A DNA stretch of 64,000 bases, from the NCBI RefSeq assembly GCF_001704615.3, contig NZ_CP029397.2:2046001-2110000 (forward strand). The letters are read 5' to 3'. Position numbers and translations under genes: made by a program. The notes under the pieces were generated by a model. It was not told where the DNA came from, did not search any database, and saw only the letters and a list, made by a program, of their open reading frames with translations. Shown here piece after piece: positions 1-9,806 of this stretch (its first letter is position 1; each line of letters begins with the position of its first letter). This DNA is from Acinetobacter defluvii. GTDB lineage: Bacteria; Pseudomonadota; Gammaproteobacteria; Pseudomonadales; Moraxellaceae.

Positions 1-723
1 ATTCATTTCATACTGTTGTGCACCATTGACCTTAATATCATAATTGGCTTGAATTTTTTCCACAAAAAACTGACCCACTTGATTTTGTGCATCATACATA
101 GCGGTAAAAATATCATTTCCTTTGGCTGTAAAATAAATATTCAATACAAAGGTAACAAAAGCAAAAATCATAAAATACAAAGCATAATTTAAGGCAATAG
201 ACTGTGCTAATACCCATACCATACTTAGTATTTGAAAAATAATAGGAATTAATACGAAAAGAATCACATAAGTAATCGTGCCAAATGAGGTCGCACCACG
301 TAAAATATCTGTTTGATAAACACCTACCTCTATCTTCTTCTGCTCAGCAAATGTGGTCTTAAAAAACTGTTGTACACTTCCATGTAATAATGCAATTTTA
401 AATTTAGTTTGTAAGTTTGCACTAAGAAATCCTTGCACATGGTTTAAAAGATTCATCAGCAACCAACCTAGTGCATAAGCTGTTGCTAAAATATAGAGAT
501 TCATCCATGTAAATAGCTGTGTTATTTCTAGCTGAGTTGTACCTGACTTCGACTGATCGACAATTTCTTTTAAAATATAAGGCACTGCAACAGACAATAA
601 CGTATGGATGAATAAAATAAATCCCAAGATCAACATATCTCGGATCGGATGCTCATAACGAGTTTTGACCACATTCCAAACTGAGTGGTAAATTTTCAAT
701 ACTTCTAAGTGATTGTTTAACAT
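1..723 (-). CDS. ABC exporter transmembrane subunit (partial, C-terminus outside window)
   Basis: This leftward frame starts at the ATG at 721-723 and stays open for 241 codons to the left edge. It shows a cytoplasmic N-terminal helix (MLNNHLEVLKIYHSVW) followed by several long hydrophobic helices around residues 28-50, 70-90, 130-165 and 170-195, separated by charged loops. This pattern fits the membrane domain of an ABC half-transporter (exporter type, such as ATM1/MsbA relatives). The nucleotide-binding domain should lie outside the window and is not visible, so the substrate and the presence of an ATPase are inferred. The 191-base spacer up to 914 separates it from a divergent gene and holds no other gene I can see. 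Confidence 0.6.
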   Translation of the reverse strand, partial: MLNNHLEVLKIYHSVWNVVKTRYEHPIRDMLILGFILFIHTLLSVAVPYILKEIVDQSKSGTTQLEITQLFTWMNLYILATAYALGWLLMNLLNHVQGFLSANLQTKFKIALLHGSVQQFFKTTFAEQKKIEVGVYQTDILRGATSFGTITYVILFVLIPIIFQILSMVWVLAQSIALNYALYFMIFAFVTFVLNIYFTAKGNDIFTAMYDAQNQVGQFFVEKIQANYDIKVNGAQQYEMN

Positions 724-914
724 AATTTTTATAATACATTCATTCTAATGAACTATTTCATTGTATAAAACTCAATCCAAAATCTCCGTAGAAATAACCA
801 ATTAAAACAAAATACAGACATGACACGTTTATATACAATATTTTTACTCCTTTCAGATATGGATAAGGTATTGTTTTAATACGAACAATAAGTCTTAATT
901 TAGGATGTATTGCT

Positions 915-2375
915 ATGCTCGAAGTAGAATTAAAATTTCAAATTGCACCAGATAAACAAGATTTGTTGGTCAAAACCATTCAAAGAAAAAACTTTAACAC
1001 CCTACAACTCAATGCAAAATATTTTGATACTGATGAATTTAAACTTTCCGAGAAACAAATTTCATTACGACAACGTTTAGAAAATTCAGATTGGATACAA
1101 ACACTTAAACTACCAACTGTTCAGCAATTACAACGCTCAGAGTTTGAACAAGACTTAGGAGAGCAAGAACCCGAGAATTTAGATCTAGATATTTATCAAA
1201 AGCAAAAAGACATTGATAAAAAAACCCTCAAACTCTTTAAAAAAATACAGCCAGATCTGCATATCCAGTTTGAAACACAAGTTGAGCGATTTGTCACAGT
1301 CTTTAACTTTCAAAAAAGCCAAATAGAAGTCAGCTTAGATATAGGCAAAATCACTCACCAAGACCAAGTCACAGAAATTTTTGAAATAGAATTTGAACTT
1401 AAACAAGGCACGATCCAAGATTTGATTTCTTTTGTTTTACCGCGTGTTAAACGTTATGGATTATGGCTTGATGTTCGCAGTAAAGCCCAACGTGGTTTTT
1501 TATTAGCGCAAAATAGTCCCGAAAATCCTGTTGCGTTTCAAACACCACTAACTCTAAATGCAGATGAGTCGCCAGAACAAGCACTTAAAGATATTATAAA
1601 TAATGCCTTACAACATATTTTGCCAAATAGTACAGCAATTGCTTCAGGCAATTTTCACAGTGAACATGTCCATCAAGCACGAGTCGCTATTCGTCGTTTA
1701 AGAAGTGCTTTAAAAACTTTTTCTAAATGGTCAAATCATCTTGATCCAACGTGGGAAGAACAACTGGCACAACTCTTTAGGCAACTGGGTACAACGCGTG
1801 ACCTCGATGTCATCGAAGAAGAATTATTGCCGCAGCTTAAAATGGCGGGTGCACCTGAGTTTGAATTAACTTCCCCTTCTCATGAAAATGAAATAGCTTT
1901 AGACAGTGTTTTTAAATCGATGCAATTTAATAATTTAGTTTTGTCTCTGATCCAATATGTAAATGAAAAAAATAGTGAAAAAACCAAAGAAAACTTAAAG
2001 AAAAAATTTGAAAAAGACATTAAAAAACTTCATCAACAGATTGTAGATGATGCACAGCATTATTTAGATTTAACGATTGATGAACGTCATCGCACACGTA
2101 AACGCTTAAAACGTTTAAGATATAGCATTGAGTTTATTTCATCTATTTATGATACTGAAAAAGTTAAAAAATATCTCAAAGCACTTAAACCTGCTCAAGA
2201 AAGCTTAGGGCAATATAATGACTTAATTGTTGCTGAGGATTTGTTTAAAAGTATGGTGGAGCATGAACCTAAAGCATGGTTTGCGTTGGGTTGGCTTGCG
2301 GCACGCCAACAACTTTTATTAGAACAAACCTCACAAGATTTAGCTCTTTTTTCAGCTGCAAAGCCTTTTTGGTAA
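915..2375 (+). CDS. CYTH and CHAD domain protein (inorganic triphosphatase-like)
   Basis: The 486-residue protein begins with the CYTH signature ExExK (E3, E5, K7), followed by alternating charged strands up to about residue 200 that form the triphosphate tunnel. The second half is a CHAD domain with two conserved histidine/arginine-rich helices: HVHQARVAIRRLRSALK near residue 250 and RHRTRKRLKRLRYSIEF near residue 395. Members with this architecture (E. coli YgiF type) hydrolyse inorganic triphosphate, and the CHAD domain is thought to bind polyphosphate. It stands alone, divergent from the ABC gene and convergent with the next one. The family assignment is firm, but the exact substrate here is inferred. 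Confidence 0.85.
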   Translation: MLEVELKFQIAPDKQDLLVKTIQRKNFNTLQLNAKYFDTDEFKLSEKQISLRQRLENSDWIQTLKLPTVQQLQRSEFEQDLGEQEPENLDLDIYQKQKDIDKKTLKLFKKIQPDLHIQFETQVERFVTVFNFQKSQIEVSLDIGKITHQDQVTEIFEIEFELKQGTIQDLISFVLPRVKRYGLWLDVRSKAQRGFLLAQNSPENPVAFQTPLTLNADESPEQALKDIINNALQHILPNSTAIASGNFHSEHVHQARVAIRRLRSALKTFSKWSNHLDPTWEEQLAQLFRQLGTTRDLDVIEEELLPQLKMAGAPEFELTSPSHENEIALDSVFKSMQFNNLVLSLIQYVNEKNSEKTKENLKKKFEKDIKKLHQQIVDDAQHYLDLTIDERHRTRKRLKRLRYSIEFISSIYDTEKVKKYLKALKPAQESLGQYNDLIVAEDLFKSMVEHEPKAWFALGWLAARQQLLLEQTSQDLALFSAAKPFW

Positions 2376-2431
2376 ACTTTGCTTATATAAGTAGAACCTA
2401 AGCGGTCTTTAAAATACTTTGGGAAATACAC

Positions 2432-3064
2432 TTAACGATATTTCCCAAAAACCTTCCAAGTCGTATTGTCTGCTAAAGGATCGCTATAACTGTCATTGCG
2501 CTGTTTTCTGGGTTTATCACGCGCGTCTACCAATTCAAAATGTTGTTCTGTACTTAAAACCAAGCCATTCACATAAAAACGGGTGCGTGTATATTCACTT
2601 TGTCCATGTTGGAAAATATAAGTACGCAAATCAATAAATTCACGATGTGCGACCAATGCAGCGGTATCATCGCTGTCTAACCATTGCTTCATTGCAAGAA
2701 CTTGCTCAGGCTCAAACTGTCCACATTTTTCCATTAAACTGGCAAGACCACGAAACGTTTTAGATTCTTTGGCACGCGTTTTATTAATGCGAATGCGGTC
2801 TACATGAAAGAAAAATAGCGGTAAATTTAAATGACTCGGCAGATGAATTACATCCAAAACTTCATCTTGCATAAACGGCTGAAATAAATCTTGCGCCCGT
2901 TCAATCAAGCCTGTCCATTGCTGATAATAATCAGCAACTTGTTGTTTCGTTCCATAATAAATCGGCAAGCCTTCAACATTGGCTAATTCTAGTGGTGGCC
3001 AAATATTTTGACGTAATAAAGCAATGTCACTTTTTAAACTTTGTACTGCGATTGCATCTTGCAT
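2432..3064 (-). CDS. conserved hypothetical protein, 210 aa
   Basis: I do not recognise a family. The protein is soluble with no signal peptide or membrane segment. It is mixed alpha/beta, with an aromatic, acidic N-terminal half (PLELANVEGLPIYYG near residue 25). A central basic stretch (RIRINKTRAKESKTFRGL) precedes a C-terminal part ending in WKVFGKYR. It is convergent with the CYTH-CHAD gene, and its start lies 91 bases from the divergent DUF3144 gene. Length and codon use resemble the neighbours, so it is likely a real chromosomal gene. Confidence 0.7.
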   Translation of the reverse strand: MQDAIAVQSLKSDIALLRQNIWPPLELANVEGLPIYYGTKQQVADYYQQWTGLIERAQDLFQPFMQDEVLDVIHLPSHLNLPLFFFHVDRIRINKTRAKESKTFRGLASLMEKCGQFEPEQVLAMKQWLDSDDTAALVAHREFIDLRTYIFQHGQSEYTRTRFYVNGLVLSTEQHFELVDARDKPRKQRNDSYSDPLADNTTWKVFGKYR

Positions 3065-3155
3065 AAGGCATCCTGAAAGTTTGTGATTTAAATACTTAGG
3101 CTATTTTAAGTATGCTATAGTTCATTTATACATACAAGTCATTGAGAAATTTAAT

Positions 3156-3533
3156 ATGTCAGAAAATTCTAATAATTTTGACAGTTTATTAGAGCCTGTT
3201 GAAACCGTTGCAGATGAACAATTTTACCAACGTGCAGATGAGTTTATTGCCCTTGCCAATGAGCTTTCAGATGCATCCAATGGTGATGAAGAATTTGCAA
3301 ATTCCGCAGCAAAAGTGAGTGCATCTTTGATGTATGCCAATGCACGTTTCAACATTTGGTTAACCGCATGCGGTTATAACAAAGCTGAAGATTTAAAAGC
3401 CAACAAAGAACAAGTTTTAAACTATTTCTTAGAACAATATAAATTGATGCTTGAAGATAATTTTGAAGAATATTCCAATAATTTTGAAGAATATATGAAT
3501 CCGCCTGAGGATGAAGTTAAACGTTTCGTTTAA
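3156..3533 (+). CDS. DUF3144 family protein (first of a tandem pair)
   Basis: This is a 125-residue acidic soluble protein. Residues 23-110 carry the DUF3144 pattern: FYQRADEFIALANELS, then SASLMYANARFNIWL, then a C-terminal helix ending LEDNFEEYSNNFEEYM. No catalytic residues are obvious and the family has no established function. A diverged copy follows 54 bases downstream (compare YQRADEFI with FERADEFI, and ANARFNIW with GTARFNTW), so the two arose by tandem duplication and probably share a transcript. No secretion signal is present. Confidence 0.8.
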   Translation: MSENSNNFDSLLEPVETVADEQFYQRADEFIALANELSDASNGDEEFANSAAKVSASLMYANARFNIWLTACGYNKAEDLKANKEQVLNYFLEQYKLMLEDNFEEYSNNFEEYMNPPEDEVKRFV

Positions 3534-3587
3534 GGGCAAGATTGCCTATAATGTTGTTATATTTAAACCATTGTTGTGGAAATTTTC

Positions 3588-3977
3588 ATGTCTCAAAAAA
3601 TTGATGCGACGGATGTCACCGAAGAAGAAGCGTTAAATGCGGTTTTTTTTGAGCGTGCTGACGAATTTATTAAACAAGCCAATGAGTTTTGTCGTCCGCC
3701 CAAAGGTGAAAAGCCGGATCCAAGTGAGTTACGCAGTCAAGTCAGTGCAGCGATGTTATTCGGCACAGCCCGTTTTAATACTTGGGTAGCTGCCAATACC
3801 TTTAAAGACGCTAATGAGATGCGTGATGCCAAAGATCAAGTGATGTCTTACATTCTTCAACAGTTTCAAATGATGTTAGAAGATAATTATGATGAATACT
3901 GTGAACAATTTGAAAATTATTTACGCTTCCGTAAAAATGAAGATTTTCATACACATAAACATGATCATGAGCATTAA
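3588..3977 (+). CDS. DUF3144 family protein (second of a tandem pair)
   Basis: This is a 129-residue paralogue of the preceding gene with the same core blocks (FFERADEFIKQANEF, then AMLFGTARFNTWVA, then a helix ending MMLEDNYDEYCEQFENY). Its tail is richer in histidine, ending THKHDHEH. An in-frame GTG lies 12 bases upstream at 3576, but the ATG at 3588 aligns better with the start of the sister protein and was chosen. The histidine tail could bind metal, though that is only a guess. A strong hairpin terminator follows. Confidence 0.8.
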   Translation: MSQKIDATDVTEEEALNAVFFERADEFIKQANEFCRPPKGEKPDPSELRSQVSAAMLFGTARFNTWVAANTFKDANEMRDAKDQVMSYILQQFQMMLEDNYDEYCEQFENYLRFRKNEDFHTHKHDHEH

Positions 3978-3994
3978 TTTATCTGCCATGCATC

Positions 3995-4027
3995 AAAAAA
4001 GCCTTGCTCTATGCAAGGCTTTGCTTT
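3995..4027. terminator. bidirectional intrinsic terminator
   Basis: The arms GCCTTGC and GCAAGGC (4001-4007 and 4013-4019) enclose a 5-base loop. A run of A lies on the left and a T-rich tract on the right. It sits between the convergent DUF3144 and glutathione peroxidase genes and can serve both. Confidence 0.75.
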
Positions 4028-4094
4028 TTATAGATTATCCTACTTCAAAATATTTGCAGACTGCATCGTTTTAGCCGAACAATTTCTAAAAAAA

Positions 4095-4577
4095 CTATTC
4101 AGCTAATGCTTTCTCAATATCCTCTTGTAAAGCTTCTGGCTTAGTCGTTGGGGCGTAACGATTAATCACTTCACCTTTTTTATTGATTAAAAATTTAGTG
4201 AAATTCCATTTGATGCCATTACCTAATACACCTTTGCTGTTATTGGTTAAATAACGAAAAATCACATGTGCTTCAGGCCCTTTAACATCTACTTTGGCAA
4301 ACATTGGAAATTTCACACCATAGTTCCGCTGGCAATATTCTCCAATTTGTTCATTGCTACCGGGGTCTTGTCCACCAAATTGGTTACATGGAAAACCTAG
4401 AACTTCAAAGCCTTGATCATGATATTTTTCATATAACTTTTCCAAACCTGCAAATTGTGGTGTAAATCCACACTTACTCGCAGTATTTACAATCAATAAA
4501 ACTTTCCCTTTATAATCTGAAAAAGCCTTATTTTCCCCCTCTAATAACTCAGCTTCAAACTGATAAATATTGGTCAT
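4095..4577 (-). CDS. glutathione peroxidase family protein (BtuE-like)
   Basis: The 160-residue thiol peroxidase reduces hydroperoxides with thioredoxin or glutathione as donor. The peroxidatic cysteine is C36 in [12 protein letters not shown]. The catalytic glutamine lies in the [10 protein letters not shown] block (residues 61-70), and the tryptophan in the [10 protein letters not shown] block. It is a Cys enzyme, not a selenocysteine one, and has no signal peptide, so it is cytoplasmic. Its start overlaps the end of msrB by four bases, so the two are translationally coupled as an oxidative-damage repair pair. Bacterial members often prefer thioredoxin, and the donor here is not shown. Confidence 0.9.
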   Translation of the reverse strand: MTNIYQFEAELLEGENKAFSDYKGKVLLIVNTASKCGFTPQFAGLEKLYEKYHDQGFEVLGFPCNQFGGQDPGSNEQIGEYCQRNYGVKFPMFAKVDVKGPEAHVIFRYLTNNSKGVLGNGIKWNFTKFLINKKGEVINRYAPTTKPEALQEDIEKALAE

Positions 4578-4993
4578 GGATAAGTTCCCTCGTCACTTTT
4601 TTCTTCTGTTTGGAGTTCTAATGAAGCTGAGTTTACACAATAGCGCAAACCTGTGGGTTGTGGACCATCTTCAAAGACATGTCCTAAGTGCGCATCACAA
4701 TGGTGACAGATAATTTCTGTACGTTGCATACCATGCGAACCATCATCATGCTCTTCAACCGCAGCAGCATTGATAGGTTTATAAAAACTTGGCCAACCAC
4801 TACCACTGTCATATTTGGTTTCTGAGGAAAATAAAGGCGTGCCACAGCAACGGCATACATAAGTTCCTTGCTGCTTGGTATTCCAATATTTCCCTGTAAA
4901 TGCAGGTTCAGTTCCCTTTTGGCGTGTTATTTTAAATTCTTCTGGCGATAATTCTCTTTGCCACTCTCTTTCTGTTTTATTGAGTTTTCCCAT
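4574..4993 (-). CDS. msrB: peptide-methionine (R)-S-oxide reductase
   Basis: The protein reduces methionine-R-sulfoxide in proteins. It shows the two zinc CxxC pairs (in [11 protein letters not shown] and [14 protein letters not shown]), the conserved [10 protein letters not shown] block, and the catalytic cysteine in [13 protein letters not shown] near the C-terminus. I start it at the ATG at 4991-4993 because AAGGA lies just upstream. A longer in-frame start at 5014 would add MIVKEIV and lacks a good ribosome site. It is the first gene of a two-gene leftward operon with the glutathione peroxidase, joined by a 4-base overlap. Confidence 0.93.
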   Translation of the reverse strand: MGKLNKTEREWQRELSPEEFKITRQKGTEPAFTGKYWNTKQQGTYVCRCCGTPLFSSETKYDSGSGWPSFYKPINAAAVEEHDDGSHGMQRTEIICHHCDAHLGHVFEDGPQPTGLRYCVNSASLELQTEEKSDEGTYP

Positions 4994-5222
4994 GACTATT
5001 TCCTTTACGATCATGCCACTTAAAATAGGATAATCTTATATTTACGTGATTCATCTTAAAATTTCTAGTCCTAACTTCACAATTTACAAAAGACTTACCA
5101 ATGACACCAATAGCAAAAAGAAAGCAAATTTAAACTCAAGGTAAGCAAATTTATTCAATTAATTCTTTTTTGTGAGCAAATTTAGTGTTAACCTTAGGCT
5201 TGTTCTTGTTCAGGATTAAAAA

Positions 5223-6653
5223 ATGTCGCAGAAAAAAAGCGTAATTTTCAAAAATCTTCTCCCTGTGATTAAACAATATCAACAGGAAGGATTTACCCAT
5301 GAAAAAATTGTCGCTTTACTCAAAGACAAACATGATCTTGATCTTGTAACAACAGAAACATTTAAAAGTTACTTATATCGTTATGCAAAAGTGAACTCCA
5401 CTCTTTCCGAGAACCTCAAAATGCCGAACAGTATCCAAACCCCACGCGAAATAAAAAAATCGTCTAAGCTCGAGCATGTATGCTACGACATCCGTGGACC
5501 TGTGTTACGCGCGGCCAACGAGATGGAAGAAGCGGGGCATAAAATTATTAAACTAAACATTGGTAACCCTGCCCCATTTGGTTTTGAAGCACCACAAGAA
5601 ATTATTAATGATGTTGCGCTGAATTTACCGAATGCGATTGGCTATACAGATTCAAAAGGGATTTTCCCTGCACGTAAAGCCATTTGTCAGTATTATCAGC
5701 AAAAAGGCATTTTGAATATGCACGTCAATGACGTGTATGTCGGTAATGGCGTATCTGAACTGATCGTGATGGCGATGCAAGGTTTGCTGGATGATGGCGA
5801 TGAAATGTTGATTCCAATGCCTGACTATCCTTTATGGACGGCTGCGGTCAATCTTTCTGGTGGTACAGCGATTCATTATAAATGTGATGACCAAAACTAC
5901 TGGTATCCTGATATTGCTGATATGGAAAGCAAAATCACACCTAATACGCGTGGGATTGTGATTATTAACCCAAACAATCCCACAGGTTCAGTTTATCCGC
6001 GTCATGTGTTAGAGCAAATTGTCGCTTTGGCTAAAAAATATGACTTAATTTTGTTTGCTGATGAGATTTACGACAAAATTGTTTATGACGGTATTGAACA
6101 TGTATCAGTTGCAGCTTTGGCAGGCAATCAACTCTGTATTTCATTTAACGGGTTGTCTAAAGCATATCGTATCGCAGGTTATCGTTCAGGTTGGATGGCG
6201 ATCACAGGCGATAAATCTCGTGCGATGGATTATATTGAAGGTTTAGATATGCTTGCCTCTATGCGCTTGTGTGCAAATCACCAAGCTCAGTATGCGATCC
6301 AAACAGCGCTTGGCGGTTATCAGTCGATCAATGATTTGATTCGTCCGGGCGGTCGCTTATATGAACAACGCAATATCGCTTGGGAAATGTTAAATGACAT
6401 TCCGGGAGTAAGCTGTGTTAAACCTGAAGGTGCGATGTATTGTTTCCCTAAACTTGATCCTGAAATTTATCCAATTGAAGATGACGAAAAGTTCATGTTG
6501 GATTTCTTGAAAGCTGAAAAAGTATTGTTAGTTCAAGGTACAGGCTTTAACTGGCCAACCCCTGATCATTTCCGCGTAGTGTTCTTACCTGCTGAAAATG
6601 AATTACGCGAAGCACTCACGCGTTTAGGTCGTTTCTTATCTAAAATCCGTTAA
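5223..6653 (+). CDS. alaA: AlaA-type pyridoxal-phosphate aminotransferase with N-terminal helical extension
   Basis: Residues about 80-476 form a complete class I/II aminotransferase of the alanine transaminase (AlaA/YfbQ) type. Visible signatures are KLNIGNPAPFGFEAP, INPNNPTGSVYPR, FADEIYDKIVYDG with the cofactor aspartate, and SFNGLSKAYRIAGYRSGWM with the Schiff-base lysine. It should make alanine from pyruvate with glutamate as donor. Residues 1-75 are an extra module absent from E. coli AlaA. They include GFTHEKIVALLKDKHDL and TTETFKSYLYRYAK, which resemble small helix-turn-helix segments of plasmid and phage proteins. The gene is single and is followed by a strong hairpin terminator. Confidence 0.85.
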   Translation: MSQKKSVIFKNLLPVIKQYQQEGFTHEKIVALLKDKHDLDLVTTETFKSYLYRYAKVNSTLSENLKMPNSIQTPREIKKSSKLEHVCYDIRGPVLRAANEMEEAGHKIIKLNIGNPAPFGFEAPQEIINDVALNLPNAIGYTDSKGIFPARKAICQYYQQKGILNMHVNDVYVGNGVSELIVMAMQGLLDDGDEMLIPMPDYPLWTAAVNLSGGTAIHYKCDDQNYWYPDIADMESKITPNTRGIVIINPNNPTGSVYPRHVLEQIVALAKKYDLILFADEIYDKIVYDGIEHVSVAALAGNQLCISFNGLSKAYRIAGYRSGWMAITGDKSRAMDYIEGLDMLASMRLCANHQAQYAIQTALGGYQSINDLIRPGGRLYEQRNIAWEMLNDIPGVSCVKPEGAMYCFPKLDPEIYPIEDDEKFMLDFLKAEKVLLVQGTGFNWPTPDHFRVVFLPAENELREALTRLGRFLSKIR

Positions 6654-6673
6654 GATTCAAAAATATTATGTAA

Positions 6674-6708
6674 TAGAAGTTAAGCAAACCGCTTAACTTC
6701 TATTTTTA
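6674..6708 (+). terminator. intrinsic terminator of the aminotransferase gene
   Basis: The 12-base arms TAGAAGTTAAGC and GCTTAACTTCTA (6674-6685 and 6691-6702) enclose a 5-base loop and are followed by TTTTT. Confidence 0.8.
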
Positions 6709-6799
6709 AATTTAAAAAAACTTGTTATGCTTATTACCACAGTTTCATTAGCCATTAAATTAAAAAATAAAACAAATACTTAAATGAGATTTACCACGT

Positions 6800-7267
6800 A
6801 TGAAAAAAATTAAAATACTTTTATTCACTCTAATGGTGTTTCAAAGTCCAAGTATATTTGCCGACTTTAATAATATCGCTGCCTCTTATGGCAAATGGGA
6901 GGGTTATCCTAATACGGATACCATTGAAGTATCTAAATATGGAATGGAAGATTACCCACCTTACCCCTCCACCTCAAAATCTGAAACAAACTTTCCTAAA
7001 AGCATGGATCAAAAAATCGTTTATATTCAAGGTAAAAAAATTATTGATCGAATCAATAAACAACAAGTTAATAGTCACCCTGAGTCTGAATTTTATATTT
7101 CATCCACCTTCCTCAAGATGATTGACCCACAAAAGCAATATCATGCTATCAGCTTCGTCGAACAAACTTATTTGAAAGAAAGAACTCATTTTTTATTTGT
7201 TAATGAACAATTATCTTTATATATCACACCTGAATTCGGTTTTATTTATATTCTAAAAAAACAGTAA
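6800..7267 (+). CDS. hypothetical exported protein, 155 aa
   Basis: No family is recognised. A basic start and hydrophobic core (residues 1-21, ending SIFA) form a probable Sec signal peptide. The mature part of about 134 residues is rich in Lys, Tyr and Pro and has no cysteine or visible catalytic motif. It is likely periplasmic or surface-associated. It is more A/T-rich than its neighbours and has an isolated position between two terminators, which may mean a recent or poorly conserved gene. Confidence 0.6.
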   Translation: MKKIKILLFTLMVFQSPSIFADFNNIAASYGKWEGYPNTDTIEVSKYGMEDYPPYPSTSKSETNFPKSMDQKIVYIQGKKIIDRINKQQVNSHPESEFYISSTFLKMIDPQKQYHAISFVEQTYLKERTHFLFVNEQLSLYITPEFGFIYILKKQ

Positions 7268-8689
<1,422 letters not shown>

Positions 8690-8705
8690 TTTAAATGTTT
8701 AAAAA

Positions 8706-8730
8706 AATAAGCGCCAATTTGGCGCTTATT
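8706..8730. terminator. bidirectional intrinsic terminator
   Basis: The 11-base arms AATAAGCGCCA and TGGCGCTTATT enclose a 3-base loop. In the leftward direction the stem is followed by a run of T, so it mainly ends the Sel1 gene, and it also lies just behind the asparaginase gene. Confidence 0.8.
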
Positions 8731-8743
8731 CAAAAAATAACTA

Positions 8744-9634
8744 TTAATCTTCTGCTGCTGCAGTCGCATCGATGGCTTCACGATATTCTCTGGCTTTGCT
8801 TAAATCCTTCTTCAAACCAAAACCACCTGTTTCATATAAGTTTGCCAAACTTTCGAGTGCCGAATGGTCGCCTTGCTCATAGGCTAACTCATAATATTTT
8901 GCTGCGCGTTTAAAATCTTTTTTCACACCTTCGCCATTTTCGTACAAAACACCAATATTTGAAGATGCAAGCTCATTTCCTTGTTCTGAAGCTGCCGTAT
9001 ATAGTTTAAGTGCTTTGGCATAATCTTGGGTTACGCCCTCACCATCATGGTATAAAACCCCTAGATTATTTTGCGCATCACGGTTTTCTTGTGCAACTGC
9101 AAGCTCATAATACTTAATGGCTTTTTTAAGGTCTTTTTCTACAAACTCACCCATTTCATAGTTATAACCAAGGTGATATTGTGCATCAGACAATCCACCA
9201 TCGGCAGCTTTCGTAATCCACATCATTGATTTCTTTGGATCAGCTTTTACGCCATCCTCACCTGACTCCAAAGTAAAGCCATAACGATATTGTGCCAGTA
9301 AATGCCCTTTTTCCGCTGCTTTTAACAGCCATTTCATGGCTTCTACATTGTTTTCTTCAACAGCTTCGCCTTCATCATACATATACCCAATCGAGTAAAT
9401 TGCATCTAAGTTGCCTTTTGCGGCTGCTTTTTTATACCACTCTAAAGCTTTATCTAAATCCTCTTCAACACCATAACCTTGATAATAAGCTTCACCCAAA
9501 TCATATTGCGCTTGCGCATCACCAGATTGTGCTTTTTTAAGCAATGTTGCACTATATTGAACTTCTTCTGCATAAACCATCGTGGTGATAGGTAATGCCA
9601 AACAACCCAAGAGTAAAAGTGTTCTAATTTTCAT
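8744..9634 (-). CDS. Sel1-repeat (TPR-like) exported protein
   Basis: The 296-residue protein has a signal peptide (residues 1-22, ending MVYA) and then about seven Sel1-like repeats of 36 residues. Each has the pattern A-x-x-x-LG-x-x-Y-x-x-G-x-G-V-x-x-D-x-x-K-A-x-x-x-Y. Examples are QYDLGEAYYQGYGVEEDLDK and QNNLGVLYHDGEGVTQDYAK. Such solenoids act as protein-binding scaffolds, often in the periplasm or envelope. No enzyme domain is attached. It is monocistronic, and the partner cannot be read from the sequence. Confidence 0.88.
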   Translation of the reverse strand: MKIRTLLLLGCLALPITTMVYAEEVQYSATLLKKAQSGDAQAQYDLGEAYYQGYGVEEDLDKALEWYKKAAAKGNLDAIYSIGYMYDEGEAVEENNVEAMKWLLKAAEKGHLLAQYRYGFTLESGEDGVKADPKKSMMWITKAADGGLSDAQYHLGYNYEMGEFVEKDLKKAIKYYELAVAQENRDAQNNLGVLYHDGEGVTQDYAKALKLYTAASEQGNELASSNIGVLYENGEGVKKDFKRAAKYYELAYEQGDHSALESLANLYETGGFGLKKDLSKAREYREAIDATAAAED

Positions 9635-9806
9635 GTATTTCCTTTCAGAAAGTCCGCAGATTATTGTAAAACCCGATGATATTAATTTTTTTTACTGATT
9701 GCAAAATATTCATCCAGCCATTAACAAAATAAGTTCACTTAAGTTTCATCTGCATATATAAATGAAGCGTGGTAAAATCGGAGGCGGTTTAAAAAGGGAT
9801 TCATCT

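Noticed and set aside
3889..4074. Open frame overlapping the end of the second DUF3144 gene
   Set aside because: It lies in another frame of a clear gene, runs through the terminator hairpin and encodes no recognisable protein.
9762..9806. Longer start for dnaE (MKRGKIGGGLKR...)
   Set aside because: AAGGGA lies in front of the later ATG at 9807, and DnaE proteins begin at that point.
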